The notes beneath the pieces are model-generated. The model had not been told where the DNA came from. It was given only the letters and a program-made list of their open reading frames with translations, and did no database searches. A DNA stretch of 64,000 nt from Puccinia triticina (Eukaryota; Basidiomycota; Pucciniomycetes; Pucciniales; Pucciniaceae). The position numbers and the translations under genes were made by a program. Location: NCBI RefSeq assembly GCF_026914185.1, contig NC_070568.1, positions 558,001-622,000 of the forward strand, written 5' to 3'. Positions within the stretch are counted from its first letter, which is position 1; each line of letters opens with the position of its first letter. Below are positions 1-11,815 of this stretch, piece by piece.

Positions 1-2118
1 GTATGAACCCTTTCAAGCTGCAAATTCCTGGACATAGTAGGGGAATTCACACCTGTTCCTGTTTAATCCAGGGAGTTAGCTGATTATTCAGCCATGACTG
101 GTGCTTTCTTTTTTTTATGTCTTTGAGGTGGAAATGATGGCTCACCGCTTTCAGCTTCAATGTAAACTGATCCTGTCTGGTTTGCCTCCAACGCGCAGGG
201 CAGTTGCATTGATATGTCTGTAAATGTTAGTGATCAAGGCATGACCGGTAGGCATGACTAGCTAGTTGAGTCCATCACAGACTAGATCACATCAGCCAAT
301 GAGCATTGGAAGACCAGCAAAATGAGATAAAAAACATCCAGTCATGGCTGCACACCCGGTAGAGAGCTTGGATCCAGCATGTATCTTGGCAGCCAGGTGC
401 AGACTTACCAGGTCAGAAAATGTATACAAGCATGTGACACACACATCTGATCTGGCAAATTTCAAAATGTGTCTGAGAAAAACCCCAAGCTTCAACAAAA
501 TCTTCTTGAGAATGACAAGTGGGGGAGAGGAGCAAAGACACGAGCTTGTTGGCGCTGTTGGTCGCAGAGCTTGTTAGTGAGGTCTGTGGTTTAGGAGGAC
601 AGAGGGCACTGTGCCAGGTGGGCCTTGATGAGTGCGGTGAGGAAGGTGATCTCGAGGATGAGGAACTTGCGCTTGAGTGGGAGAAGCTTGTGGTCAAGGG
701 GGGGGGGGGTTGTAAAAAAAGGCTTTCTGGTAGGAATTGTTGTGGAGTGCGGCAGGAGCAGCTCAAAGATGCGGGCGGGGCCAAGCAGGAAGTCCTTGGT
801 GGCCCGGGGGCACTGACCATTTGGTTGTGCTTGGACAAGTCATGCCCCACCCTGAGAGTGGTGGAGAGCCATGTATTAGGGCAAGGTGGTGGTTGTCACC
901 TGCACTACAAAACACACTTCTGCACTGCAAAACACACTTCTGAACTGCAAGACACACACTGCAAAACACACTTCCACAATGAGGAACACACTTCTGAACT
1001 TCAAAAAGAACTAAATGAGACAGCTTTGCAATGTTGGGACACAGTTTTGGGGCACCCTGGCTAAGGTTTTGGTATTTTTCCTTGGTAGGACACCTGCCAA
1101 AATGGAACCATAGTAGAGCAACCCTTCCCTGGGGTGCACTGATGCCATGAAGATCAAAATTTCTCTTCATAGGGCTGTTGGCTCACTGTGGTATACTTTA
1201 CCCCCCAGTTATATGTTTTCATATTTTTTTATCACACATAGTCTCAGAGATAGAATACATGAAACTTGTCTTTGTTAAATGTTTTCTTTTATTCAATTGT
1301 CTCCTACCCACACTTTGGCCACTTGTTGTTGATCTACTTAAATAAAAAATCATTGGTTTTCTGCAATCTTTCTGCGCACCACCCTGAGCCGCATCCGGTG
1401 AGATTGCCACCCCCAATGCCATATCCTCAAGCCTCATCATAGCTCATCTCTTGTCTGATTCTATGCTTCAGCAGTTTAAATGTTGACAAGAGATGTGCAG
1501 GCTTCAGCTTCCTGCATATCCACAGAGCTTGCTACCAAGTAAGTCATAGGTTTTTTTTTTGGCAAAGATATTGCCAAATGAAAACATGTACATTGAGTGT
1601 ACCTGTCACACCAAAAAAATGGTTGTTTCATAAGTAACTCCTTCAGAGGTGGGTGCTATGCGCCTGGGAGTTACATTAACTATGTCCCACCACCCTACCC
1701 ATGAGTGGTAAAGCACTAGTTGCATTGTGTCAAATTGAGGGAGGTTGGAGGGTCCCTGAGGAATGGTTTCCCCCCTTCAATCACAGAGGGACTTTGGTTA
1801 GAGCATTTGCATTTGTTGGGTTAAGTTGACAATTTTGGGCAAATTAACCCAACCAGCAATCAAATTGGTCCGGGCTAACCTTGGGTCAACAAACATCAGG
1901 TTTGATTTCAGGCTAAGTTCAGCTAAATTTAGCTAGCCTTAACCTGAAATCTAGCCTCCATCTAGGATGGTCTCCAGCTCATTTCAGGTCACTTGAGGCT
2001 GAAGCTGACCCAACAAATGTGTTTGCCCACTCAAGCTAGCCTTGGTTAGATAACCTGCCCAAAAACCCAGCCTTACTTGACCCAATAATTTTGTGAACAA
2101 ATGTGAATGCTCTTAGGC
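1..2118. other. gene-free stretch, low-complexity repeats
   Basis: I see no supportable gene here. The open frames on both strands between about 290 and 1170 are low in complexity (Ser/Pro-rich on the minus strand) and overlap each other, which suggests shadows. A short direct repeat based on AACACACTTCTGNACTGCAA recurs four to five times between about 903 and 1008. A run of ten G occurs near 701-710. From 1,800 to 2,100 the sequence holds many TTAACC / GGTTAA-like words of no clear origin. Confidence 0.5.
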
Positions 2119-2481
2119 CTGGGAGCAACACTGAAACCAATACAATCCAAGACAGGTATTGGCAATACCATGGATTGTATTGTTTTTTCAATACATGAGA
2201 ATTTGATACCACGTATTGTATCGACAAACAGATACAATATGATAGTATTGTATTGATTTTTTTTTCTTTCTTTTCTGGGCCATTTGGACAAAATCCAATG
2301 GCCCACCCAAGCAATTTATTGAATATTGGATTGGATCGGGGACCCACTCCACGTATCCCAATGCATCTGGATCGTATTGGTTTGCAGATCCGATACAGAT
2401 ACAATGTATTGGAAACAAAACCGATCCAATATCAATAAATACCAATATGTGTATTGGATTGGTTTCAGCGTTGCTGAGAGG
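2119..2481. mobile_element. MITE-like inverted-repeat element
   Basis: The two ends are inverted copies. The left end reads GGGAGCAACACTGAAACCAA, and the right end (about 2,450-2,481), read on the minus strand, gives CAGCAACGCTGAAACCAA; similarity continues inward over roughly 45 bp through ATACAATCC-type words. The interior is rich in ATTGGAT / ATCCAAT and has no coding potential. I could not identify a convincing target-site duplication, so the exact borders are uncertain. Likely a non-autonomous DNA transposon relic. Confidence 0.55.
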
Positions 2482-3160
2482 GACTCAAATTTAAGTTTGG
2501 GTTACCATTTTGCAACAAAATGTAGGTTTGCAAAACCAACCAGCACTTGGATGCATCCAACAGCATCCAACTGATTGTTATGAGCCGTAGTGCGGGCTCC
2601 GCAGCGCAGACTCACATGTACATAGACTCACATGTACATAGACTACACGTACATGTCACGGACCATGCTCAAGGTTCAAGAGCCTGGAGATCCAAGCCTC
2701 TTCCTCATCCTGCAATCTACCATCTTGGATCCAGAGCCCCCAGAACCCCAGACCCCAGACTCCATCTTCCTCTCCACAGAACAGACCATAACACTGATGC
2801 TTGGTGCACCATAGCATCCATTGATTGGATGACTTCCCGTCAAGATCTGGGAGTCTCCCAGAAACAATCTAGAGCCCAAAAAGCTAGATTTCCCTGCAAA
2901 AATCTAGACTTTTCGGGTCTCAAGCGGCATCTGGGAGGGTGCCAGATCCCACGGGAATTCACCCATTTCTCTGGCAGCACCCCTTGGAAACTTGTGGTGT
3001 AAAAGCATCCATTGGATCAGTTGGTTTCCCAGAAATCCCCTCTGTGGTGTAAGTCTAGTAAGGGGGAAGATGCATACAGACCAAGCAATGTATTACAGTG
3101 GAGGACTTCCCGTGCAATCTGGGACCCTTGCAGATGCCGGTTTATACCCAAAAAGTCTAG

Positions 3161-3771
3161 GGCCCCGTTTGGCACCGATATAATTATAGGTGATATAATT
3201 GCTGATTAATTCAATAAAAAATAGAAAATTCAACATAAAGCCTCCAAATTTTTTTTATAGGCAACCTACAGTGCTGGTCTCTTCAACTGTGAAATCAGAT
3301 TCAACTGATTCAGCCATCTTCAGCACCATAATACCATTATATCACTTTTGACCAAAATGAAGTGATATAATGGTATTATGGTGCTGAAGATGGCTGGATA
3401 AGTTGATTCTGGGTTCACAGTTGAAGAGACCAGCACTGTAGGTTGCCTACAAAAAAAATTTGGAGGCTTTATGTTGAATTTTCTATTTTTTATTGAATTC
3501 ATCAGCAATTATATCACCTATAATTAGGCCCTGTTTGTTAGCGTCATATTACACAGCGTAATAATAGGAAAAATGCTACATTACATGTGGTAAAACATGT
3601 ATTTTTAGGATAATCTTTTGAAAGTAAACCCTCATAAGGCTTGGAAGTTTACTTCCAAAAGATCAGGCAAAAAAGTACTGTCTTACACAATGTAGGGGGA
3701 CACGGCAAGATTATTTATTGCGTAATAATCACGCTGCCAAACAGGGCCTTATATTGGTGCCAAACAGAGCC
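3161..3771. mobile_element. foldback MITE with near-perfect 180-bp arms
   Basis: The ends are GGCCCCGTTTGGCACC (left) and GGTGCCAAACAGAGCC (right), flanked by TAG on both sides as a possible 3-bp target duplication. The two arms are inverted copies over about 180 bp and meet near 3,350 at the loop TTGACCAAAATGA, so the single strand could fold into one long hairpin. The right arm is interrupted at 3,527-3,748 by another MITE; without it the element is about 386 bp. The GGCCCNGTTTGG end is a common form among TIR MITEs. No coding capacity. Confidence 0.8.
3527..3748. mobile_element. nested PIF/Harbinger-like MITE (222 bp)
   Basis: The terminal inverted repeats are GGCCCTGTTTGTTAGCGT at the left and the complement of GGCCCTGTTTGGCAGCGT at the right. 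The element is flanked by TTA on both sides (3,524-3,526 and 3,749-3,751), and removing it plus one TTA restores the palindrome of the surrounding MITE, which proves insertion order. A 3-bp TWA duplication is typical of the PIF/Harbinger superfamily; that assignment is an inference from the duplication alone. Confidence 0.8.
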
Positions 3772-3859
3772 TAGATTTTTGCAGGGAAATCTAGCTTTTT
3801 GGGCTCTAGATCACTTCTGGGAGGCCCACAGATCTCAATGGGAAGTTTCATCCACTTCC

Positions 3860-4838
3860 TGTCAATCTGGAAACCCAGACTCTCTCGGGATAATTTTTTG
3901 GTGGGGTAAAAATGAGTGACATCCCAGGTTCACCGCATCTCGCCCGTTCACCAGCGCAACTTCATCATCTGTCAATGATTGACGCCGCCGACCCCCCTAC
4001 AACCTACCAGAACCCCCCATACAATGGACCTTTGACCAGTGCTACTCACAATCGGGTCCCAGTTGAGCATTGTATGTGTGATCAATGAGGCATGATTAAT
4101 CTTTTGGTCAGCTGCTCAGAGGGAAAAAAAAAAACAGAAAAAAAATATATTTCTTTTTCTTGGTATTCATCCCTCCGTATCCCCCCCATCTGACTGCCAT
4201 ATTTTTTCAAAAATCCCTCGAGTGATTGGAAATTTTCTGAAAATCTCCTCAATTTTTATCTTTCCTTTCGGTACTTGTTGTGTAAGAATTATTCTTGTTT
4301 GCTCTTCCTAATCAGCCCCCAAGACCCTGTGAGCCAAATACTGGAGCCCCAACAGGCCATCTTGGCCCTCGAAATCAGTGAAATGGGACGCCAAAAATTT
4401 CAGCACGTGCAAGAAAGACCTAGAAACTTGATGTACATATGTAACTTGCCGGGCCCAAATGACCTGGAAGGTCAAGTCCCCGAATGTGTATCCAAAGGGA
4501 GGCCTTTAAGTTTGAGCAAGACTCTACTACAACCGGTGCTCATCTCAACTTTGAACTCATCAGCAACGCCGACGCCGTCAAACAATGCCATCAACATCCT
4601 TTATTTAATATCTAAATATTTATGTATATGCTTGGACATGTTTATTCTGAGAGTGACCACTCAAGGGGATTTATGTAAGTAATAGGGTCCTCCGCATGCA
4701 TACCACCAACCTTGTCTGCCTCTGGATCTCTCTCTTGAGCAGCGATCCCAGCACAAACACGAAAAAATAATACTTTTTCTTCCAACTACATACATAAAAA
4801 GTACGTCGATCCTCCGAAGATTTTTTCCTGTTGAAAAT
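3860..4838. other. intergenic stretch upstream of the chromodomain gene
   Basis: No supportable gene. A 135-codon open frame at 4,275-4,682 has no recognisable domain and ends in an AT-rich tract. A-rich runs occur near 4,122-4,150. This stretch should contain the promoter of the gene that starts at 4,839, but I see no clear TATA element at a fixed distance. Confidence 0.4.
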
Positions 4839-6494
4839 ATGACCCCGGCTGCCTCTCCAACACCGAGCTCGATCCCTAGCGATGACGATACCGAGAAATC
4901 TTTCTCCGGAAGTGAGCTGCCGGTGAATCAAGCTGGACGATGCGGATCTCCGGTTTCGGAAGCCTCTGGCAAGAGTTATGACTTGGATTGGATCGAGGAT
5001 AGCAAGCTCGAAGCGAGTACGGGAGGCGGGAGGCTAAGATTCTACTTGTTAAAGTTCACGGGCTATGAGGAAATGGAATGGCACGCCGAAGACAACGTCG
5101 GCGCGTCCGAACTGATCAGTTGCTACTGGGGTCACATTCAACATGGCAGAGAGGCCTGCATCCGGGCCCAGCAACGTCTGCTCCAGGAGGAGGCCGCACG
5201 GAGCGACTCGGAGGACTCGGAAGTTGAGCGAGCCGGCCCGCCTAAGGCTACACGGAGCCCCAAGTTGAAACCGAGGCCCGGGGCGGATGCCGACCCAGAC
5301 TTGGCGAATTCGAGCTCCGAGGACGAGGTGGACGATGACGATGGGCGGGGCATTTTGACGTTTCAATTACGCGAACCAAAACTCGACAATTCCAAAACGT
5401 CTGGAAATCAACACGCTTTGGCGTCCTCTTCCCGGTTCCGCTACACTCCTAGAAATCCGCAGATCAGACGTAAGTCGCCCAGTTGAATCCGCCATTATGT
5501 TGCCTTGCATCACATCGAATATGCCAATTGATGTTTCCGCGGGGGGCTTTTGTAGAACTTCTGAAGCTGGCTCCCCTACAAAGCCACCCGCCTCAACATC
5601 ACCATCCTCGTGATCCGACGGAGGAAAAACGGGTTGCTGATCGACGTCGAAAAGAGTTTGGTAGGCTTTGGAACGCCTCAATGGCCAAAGGAATCGATCC
5701 CACTCAGGCTGCGTACTCGTATTCCCCAGCCACAAACCCGGAGCGCGCTAGTAAGTTTAACTCTTTGTCCTTCGACGTTTCCAACGACACTCACCCAATA
5801 AAACAATCTTGTTCCGCCGCCTTTTCTGTCAAAAGACAGGGTGACAAAGCACTTGGAGGAGCTTGAAGCTGTAAAGCGTTCACGGTCAAGGCAGCCACGT
5901 CTGAAAGTCCTCTTCAGGCAACAGGGCAGCGCCTCTATCATCGCTGGACGAGATACTGCGAGGCCGGATGAGCCAGAAACTATGCATGGTAGCAAAACTA
6001 GCGGCCCTAATTCTGGCACTCCGCTGCTCTCCCCCACCACGCGCCCCGCTCCTCTCCCGCACGTCGCCCCTACTCGAGATAGGTTGTCAGACTCGGCGAC
6101 TGGTCCGCAAGACCTCCGTAGCCAGCCTAGTTTCGGGGCCACGCCACCGGCGTCGCGTTCTTCAGGCCCAACCGTCCCAGCTCCCATGGCTCCAAACCCG
6201 AACGATCCACCTCATAACGCCAGAACAAAGACGCCCCTTCAGCCCCCCAAAGACCCGCTGAATCGCATCCAAAGCCATCAGCCTAACATCCCAGAGAGAC
6301 TTACCGACGCTGAAAAGGAAGAGCGATCTAACCAGTCTCATCCTCATCTTAAACGCAAGTACAGCGAATACCTCCATCGTTCTCACATTAATTTATCCGC
6401 TACGAGCACAACCTCAAACCCAATAATGAGGCCATTCGGTTCGACCAAGAAGACCTGTCTGCGACAAATCCCGAAAACCGTCAGATTCTGTTAA
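4839..6494 (+). CDS. chromodomain protein, 3 exons
   Basis: The model is join(4839..5469, 5556..5750, 5836..6494), giving 494 aa; both introns (86 and 85 bp) start GTAAGT, end in AG, and keep the frame. Residues about 47-97 form a chromodomain: YDLDWIEDSK, then FYLLKFTGYEEMEWHAEDN and a closing ELISCYW, which match the fold of HP1-type methyl-lysine readers. The usual KW of the aromatic cage is KF here, so ligand binding may be altered. Acidic serine stretches (SDSEDSE, SSEDEVDDDD) follow, and the C-terminal half is Pro/Ser/Arg-rich and probably disordered. The protein is probably nuclear, by inference. It sits alone between repeats and has no retroelement domain, so I read it as a host gene rather than a chromointegrase remnant. 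Confidence 0.75.
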
Positions 6495-8788
6495 AAATAA
6501 AGCCGATGACCTTACTTAATTTTCCTTCTCGTTATTTTGTATGATTTTTTTTCTGTCTTTATTTTGTATCGTTGTACAGTGAAACCTTTGTAAGGGCATG
6601 CCGTTTTATCTTCGTAAACTGTATAAAGGCATTGCAAAGTGCTCTCGCCCTTTCTTGATTATTCTGCAAATTCACCAGCTGTAAAGGCGTAATCTCTCAG
6701 GTCCTGTGATAAGAAACGCATTCTCCCGAAGGGTAAGCCCTTAGAGAGCCTTCTCTGTATTTGCATGGTGATGCCAAATGCAATGAAATCATCTAACACT
6801 CTGATGCCGGTCCTTAGACAGTACTCAATGACAAAGTGCGGCCAGACAACCCTGGGTTTGACTCATGAGTTCTGGGACATGTGTAGGGCAACGCGCCCTT
6901 CAACGTCAGATGTAGATCTCTGAGGTAATTGTGAACTGGCATCAGTCCTCCAGCAATGAGCAAGGGACATAGCTGGAGCCTTCACATGATCTCACCAAAA
7001 TGACAATTTGTACCGTAGCTTCGAGGTTTGGTTGTAATGAAACCTGATCTTGAAGGGCCGGTGGCCACAAGGTAGGTCACACAGAAAATAGACATCGTAG
7101 GAAAGTGTTTAATTTACTGAAGAAAAAAATAATAATTCAAATAATTCAAAAGCCTCTATCTTGTAGCCACGGTTTGATTTCTTTGGTTATGTGGCCTCTA
7201 CATAATACTTGATTGAAGTGCAGTTTTAGAATCGCCTGGGATTGTGGGAGATCTAGAATCAAGTCTTCCTTCAATTTCTTTGGCTTCGGTCGATTATGGG
7301 AAAGAAAAATGATTGATTGATACAGTTGGGTGGTTTTCCAAGATTCAAGATGATCAAAACAAAATCAGAAAGTCAATACTTTACTGACTCCATGGGGATA
7401 ATGCAAGTCAGACGCACGTATAAGTCCCCATCGATCCTTGTTCTAAGCGTCCAAATTTGCCCTAAGCCGGGTTTCATGACTGAGTAAACTGGCAGGCTGT
7501 TGTAGGGTGTCGTTTTTGTGATGCAGCACTTCAAAGGGTTCTGTTCAGTAGTGATGGGGGCTCTCCACACCCGATCGGGAATATTGAATTCGTAAACTTT
7601 CTTTGGGGGATGTTGGACATTCGAGTTGTGGTTTATCCTTCAAGTTTCTTTGGGAGACTTGATCGAATCGTTCACCGTGGGTTTTTCTTGGGCCACGCTG
7701 CTCGGCCAACGTCCATGTGCACTCGATCCGAGTAATCCATGATAGCCACATAGAGCGGGTCGGAGGGCGAGGGGCTTCGAATCCGCTTGGACTGCTTCCT
7801 TCGTCGATCAGCCGTGTTGTTACTAGGCTTTGAGGGTGTTCTTTCTGCGGTTTTCAGCGTTCGAAGTCTCAAATTGCGTGAGTCGCAGCGCTTGCCAGCC
7901 GTTCGCATTATGCATCGACCCTACATAGTGACCTTATGCATATGTAACCGCAGAGCATCCCGACGGGGGGCAAACTTCTACGTAGGCCCAATCCCAAACA
8001 CGTGAAATTGGACAATCATTTAAATATTTGTGGGGAGATATTATCATGTTTGTGTTTTAATACATCCTACACTCTTTGTTTAGATAAATAGATTAGGTCT
8101 TCTCATCATGCCATCCTAGCCAGCTATGAGGATCTCATGCATTTCGAAATACATATGTAACTTGCGACTTGCAAGATGTGGGTAATCCTTTGTTGAACTC
8201 ATCCAATCATCAGCAGTCTGCTTCGAGTGGACCCTGATATGTGAGTTGCATCGCATTAATCAGGCGCCTGCGTTGCAGAGTGGTGGGTGCACTCTTTGCG
8301 CCTACCGGCGTTGTTGGCCGGGCTGCTGTTGACTGTTCCGTCGGGTTTGTTGGGTGCTCAAGGTTGAGCCACTGTGCAGCTCATGCTACATCGATATGTA
8401 CAATCATCCGCCGACCCTGCAGTATATAAGTGACGTCTTCGCAAAGAAAGACCATCATCAAGCAGGCTCAGTTTTTCGTATAAAGTTTCTGTACAAGCAC
8501 TAAGCAGGACAAAAGACGTTGGGCACCTGATTGGGTTCTTTCATAGATTGATGAGCTCAGCGATCCTAGTGGTCCACCGAAGATGTTGGTCACGGCCACA
8601 GCTGGTACATAAATATACATAGACCAAATTTTGCCCCACTGCCTTGACTGTTGATAACGGCGGGCATACATACACAGTAGATATAGAACAGGCACTAGGC
8701 CAAGAACCTCGAAGCCTACCGGCAATCTTTCCCTAAAACTGTACCGGCCCCTAAATTTCTTCTCCCAAAAGATCTTTAACAATCAGAC
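6495..8788. other. long intergenic stretch
   Basis: No gene can be supported. On the minus strand, short open frames at 7,373-7,908 are Arg/Lys/Ser-rich and overlap in different frames; they could be exons of a small gene but I cannot assemble a consistent model. The region is AT-rich between 7,100 and 7,350. A TATA-like CAGTATATAAGTG lies at about 8,419, 370 bp before the next start codon. Confidence 0.4.
8419..8431 (+). promoter_or_regulatory. possible TATA box of the 8-exon gene
   Basis: The sequence CAGTATATAAGTG stands about 360 bp upstream of the ATG at 8,789. It is a good TATA match in a GC-balanced context, but the long distance would require a long 5' leader or a leader intron. Confidence 0.35.
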
Positions 8789-10998
8789 ATGCTCACCAAG
8801 CGTTTTCGTCCAACCAAACCCCTGCCCAAAAAGCAAAGTCAGGATGACGATGAGTATGAATCGACATCGTGCAGTAGCCTAGACTCCGACATCGGGCCTT
8901 CGCGGGTGCCTAGTAGTACGTAGCATTTCACCTAAATATCGAATATTCGCTTATTTTGAGACTCGCTGAAAACTGATCGGATTGGGATCATCATCAGAGC
9001 GCCATAGAGACGGTGCGACTATCAGGTCCTCCTCCCGGTTGGCTACACCCCTCCGGGGCGCGAGTCAGTTCTATCTCGACAAGCTCGATATTGACGCACG
9101 TCTAGGATGTTATTTATGAGGGTCTAATAAGCTTGTCTCTTCCAGCCAACCGCCCACGCCATAGCAGAACTCAATGTTCTACCGTTTCGCCGGGCGGCGA
9201 CTTGTCACCCCCACGAATTCTCAGATCAGGAAAAAAGGTTCCACAGTGCCAGAATGGAAATAAATCGCCCGAAAATCGACCGGGTTTGTGTCTTCTACAG
9301 AAATCTAATGTAGTCAAGCTGAATGGACACTAACTGTTGGCGTTCAACTTACGTTATAGCTTCAATCTCAAGAAGAGTCAGCACTGCGACATCGGCCGCC
9401 GAACTGAAGAAGCTTGAAAAAGAAAGGGCTAAGAAAGCAGGATCGACCACAAATCAAACGGGTTTGTGTTTTCCATAGGAATCTAGTGAAGCAAAGCTGG
9501 ATCCTAATTGTTTATGTTCGATTTACGTTTAGCTTTAACCTCAAGAAGAGTCAGCAATGCGACATCGGCCGCCGAACTGAAGAAGATTGAAAAAGAAAGG
9601 GCGAGGGATGCAGAGAAGGGCCGCGAGTCCATAGTCGCACAGCTCAGCGATCGAATCTTGTCTGGGCTCGTGTCTATGGGTAACGTTTCGAGGGACGTTG
9701 CACAGGTCTGTTCGAGCAAGCTTGGCTGGAGTGAGGAAGAATGGAAGGCCTGCATGAAAGACTCGAAAATCATAGTGTATGAACCCCTTGAAGCAGAGGT
9801 TCTTCCAACTCGAAAGCGTGCATATTCGTCGGCCAGAAAGCCGCTTTCGCATGCGTTGAAGGACTGGAGTGCACCTCTCGAAGTGGATGCTCTCAGCTTA
9901 TGCATCACGAAAGCTGGAGCAATCAGAGTGTGCTTTCAAAATGGCGATCACGACAACTACAACTTTACGTCCCAACCTGAAGGACGTACGTCCCAGCCAG
10001 AAAGGCGTATGTCTCAACTCGAAAAACGTCTCACTTGGCCACAAGTCGATGATCTCTCTGAGGTCAGATCTGTGTTTGTTCATCGGAACGTCATCCAAGA
10101 ATTTCTTTCCGAAAGATCGCCGGTACTTGATCTTGTTCGAAAGGAGCCTCGGGTACAATTTTTCAGTAAGCTTCTTTTAATACTTATACGCCTTCAAATC
10201 GCATATGTTAACGATTGGAGTGACAACATTGGATTGGACACAAACAGCTTTCGGGGGTGGCAAAGCACCTACATCGTTAAACTCGCCACAAGTAAACCCC
10301 CGAATTGAATTGGTCCTCCGCGCAGGCAAGTAAGGAAAACTTCTTCTTGGATCCAACTTTGACCACTGATCTCGATTTCATTTCCCTGATTCAGGCGCGG
10401 TTATTGTACCGACTTTCGACAGTCTCTTCAAAAATTCTACGGATGACGATAAGAAACGCCGGCAGTGTTTCAAGAAAATTAAGGACGTATGCCATGTCAA
10501 TCCATTCGTCAAGATCTGCTTGCACCCGGCGATGAAAACGCAGCTCGCCAAGAAACTCGGAGAAGGTAAATCGGATTTCGACATGGACCTTCTCATCGAT
10601 TTTCTAACGCAAGAGTTCGACTTTCCCGAGGAAGGTGGAGGCAAGTCGTTGGGAGCTTGGATCGGGCTTGATCGAAATATCATCTCTTGGCTATGGTCGG
10701 ACCCTGTTGAATCCCGCTACGAGGACTGTGACGACGAAGCCTTCGAAGTCGCAATGATCGTTAAGACCATGAAACAAATCCAGAAAGAGTGCTACACTGA
10801 CTTCAGAAGGTTTATCATTGCTATCCCGGATGAGCACCTATTCGCAGATCGAGTCTCGTGGGAAGGTGTAAGTATTTGTCGTCTATTTTATGTAGTGCAA
10901 ATCTCACTTTACCTGACTGGAGATCTTTTTCGTCTTATCAGATTGAATTGATGAAGATTAGCCAATTATCCGAATTACTTCCCTGCGGTCTAGTTTGA
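8789..10998 (+). CDS. unknown protein, 8 exons, internal exon duplication
   Basis: The model is join(8789..8915, 8998..9063, 9146..9283, 9360..9461, 9533..10165, 10248..10325, 10395..10867, 10942..10998), 557 aa, no stop in frame. Introns 1-5 are all phase 1. I recognise no domain. The start is Lys/Arg-rich followed by an acidic serine patch (DDDEYESTS). Exon 4 and the start of exon 5 encode the same block (RRVSxATSAAELKK, then EKERA), a basic/acidic helix. A middle part has three SQPE/SQLE..R short repeats (about residues 285-310). The C-terminal 170 residues look globular. Intron 6 (10,326-10,394) must start with GC rather than GT to keep the frame. The protein has no signal peptide or membrane segment that I can see; function unknown. 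Confidence 0.65.
9284..9610 (+). repeat. tandem duplication of intron plus exon
   Basis: The unit 9,284-9,461 (intron 3 plus exon 4) is repeated by 9,462 to about 9,610 (intron 4 plus the start of exon 5). Both introns start GTTTGTGT and share AATCTARTG and GTTCRAYTTACGTT words. Both exons share AAGAAGAGTCAGCA and GCGACATCGGCCGCCGAACT. The second copy diverges after GAAAGGGC. Because every junction is phase 1, the duplication adds 34 codons without breaking the frame. Confidence 0.85.
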
Positions 10999-11394
10999 CC
11001 CAAAGGTTTCCTTCAGAATGAAACTGCTCCAAGCCGAGCCTATGATATACTTATGATTGGTTATCCTGTATTAACACTAGCAAATTCTGTTACTTTGAAA
11101 GTAGTGCCGCAAAATGATAGCAGGCTGTGGTTTTATTTTGTTTGATTGTTATCTGCTTTACCAAACCTGGTTTTAAATGTAGAGAAGTCTATTCATGTGC
11201 TCTTTTCTACCACTCCTTAGTGTTTTATTACTCTCAAATATACCCGCTTGAATGTATTATCAGGCCCTGATTGTCTGCGTGATATACGAAGTGTAATTCA
11301 GCAAAGAAACCACCCGTGGCCACTACACCCTGCTGTAGTATACGTAGTATGGCATAAGACCTTTATGGTACGCATAGGGGTTACTTCCCGCGGG
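10999..11394. other. AT-rich intergenic stretch
   Basis: No gene seen. It follows the stop codon of the 8-exon gene and should carry its 3' UTR. A CAGGCCCTGATTGTCTGCGTG word near 11,262 resembles the GGCCCTGTTTG ends of the MITEs near 3.5 kb, so a decayed MITE end may be present. Confidence 0.35.
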
Positions 11395-11397
11395 AAT

Positions 11398-11530
11398 AGC
11401 ACTGTTCACGTAAGCTAAACATCAGCAAGATTGAAATAAAGTTTATCCCATTGTGCCAGCCAATTTGGCTGGGAAAGTATGCTGATGTATATCTCTCACA
11501 TGGTCATAGATTTCTTACGTGAACAGTGCT
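11398..11530. mobile_element. short MITE (133 bp)
   Basis: The ends are AGCACTGTTCACGTAAG (left) and CTTACGTGAACAGTGCT (right), a perfect 17-bp terminal inverted repeat. AAT flanks both sides (11,395-11,397 and 11,531-11,533) as a possible 3-bp target duplication. The interior also contains an inverted ACATCAGCA / TGCTGATGT pair. No coding capacity. Confidence 0.75.
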
Positions 11531-11533
11531 AAT

Positions 11534-11810
11534 TAATCAAGTTCCAGCGTGTCCAGCCCCACCCAAATTCCGGCCATTCAGCCCTTTGATTTTTGCTCTA
11601 AGTCCCGCACCTCCTCCCCATCCCCTGTATACCACATCACCCGCCATCACTCACCCACCAGCACCCCATATCACCCACATGACCTCCCGCATCACGGGCG
11701 TTACATACATACAACACACCACACACCATAAACCATAAACACACACCATACTGTAATAGCATACCTGACTCACCCGGCTCTGAATCAGATGTAATAAAAA
11801 GTGTTTGAAA
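11534..11810. other. pyrimidine-rich low-complexity stretch
   Basis: The plus strand is dominated by CCC, CAC and ACACACC words (for example near 11,600-11,750). It lies just beyond the 3' side of the KDZ pseudogene exon. I see no gene in it. Confidence 0.5.
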
Positions 11811-11815
11811 CTCAC

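Larger units (their letters stand above)
2820..3858. mobile_element. outer inverted-repeat element of a three-level nest
   Basis: The left arm at about 2,820-2,907 (including AGAGCCCAAAAAGCTAGATT) recurs in inverted orientation at about 3,769-3,858, including the words CTAGATTTCCCTGCAAAAAT and AGATCTGNGGG. The arms are about 85-90 bp long with several differences. Between them lie unrelated sequence with repeated GCATCCATTG words and the two nested MITEs listed separately. Borders are approximate and no target duplication was recognised, so this may be a pair of inverted copies of one repeat rather than one element. Confidence 0.5.

Noticed and set aside
413..850. 145-codon Ser/Pro-rich minus-strand frame
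   Set aside because: Low complexity, crosses a G/C run, and overlaps equally long frames on the other strand; no domain or splice pattern.
4275..4682. 135-codon plus-strand frame before the chromodomain gene
   Set aside because: No domain, ends in AT-rich sequence, and does not splice in frame to the gene that follows as far as I can see.
5049..5366. Minus-strand frame of 105 codons
   Set aside because: It is the exact shadow of the chromodomain exon.
7373..7908. Cluster of short basic minus-strand frames
   Set aside because: The frames overlap in different phases and I could not build a consistent exon chain; kept only as a remark in the gap entry.
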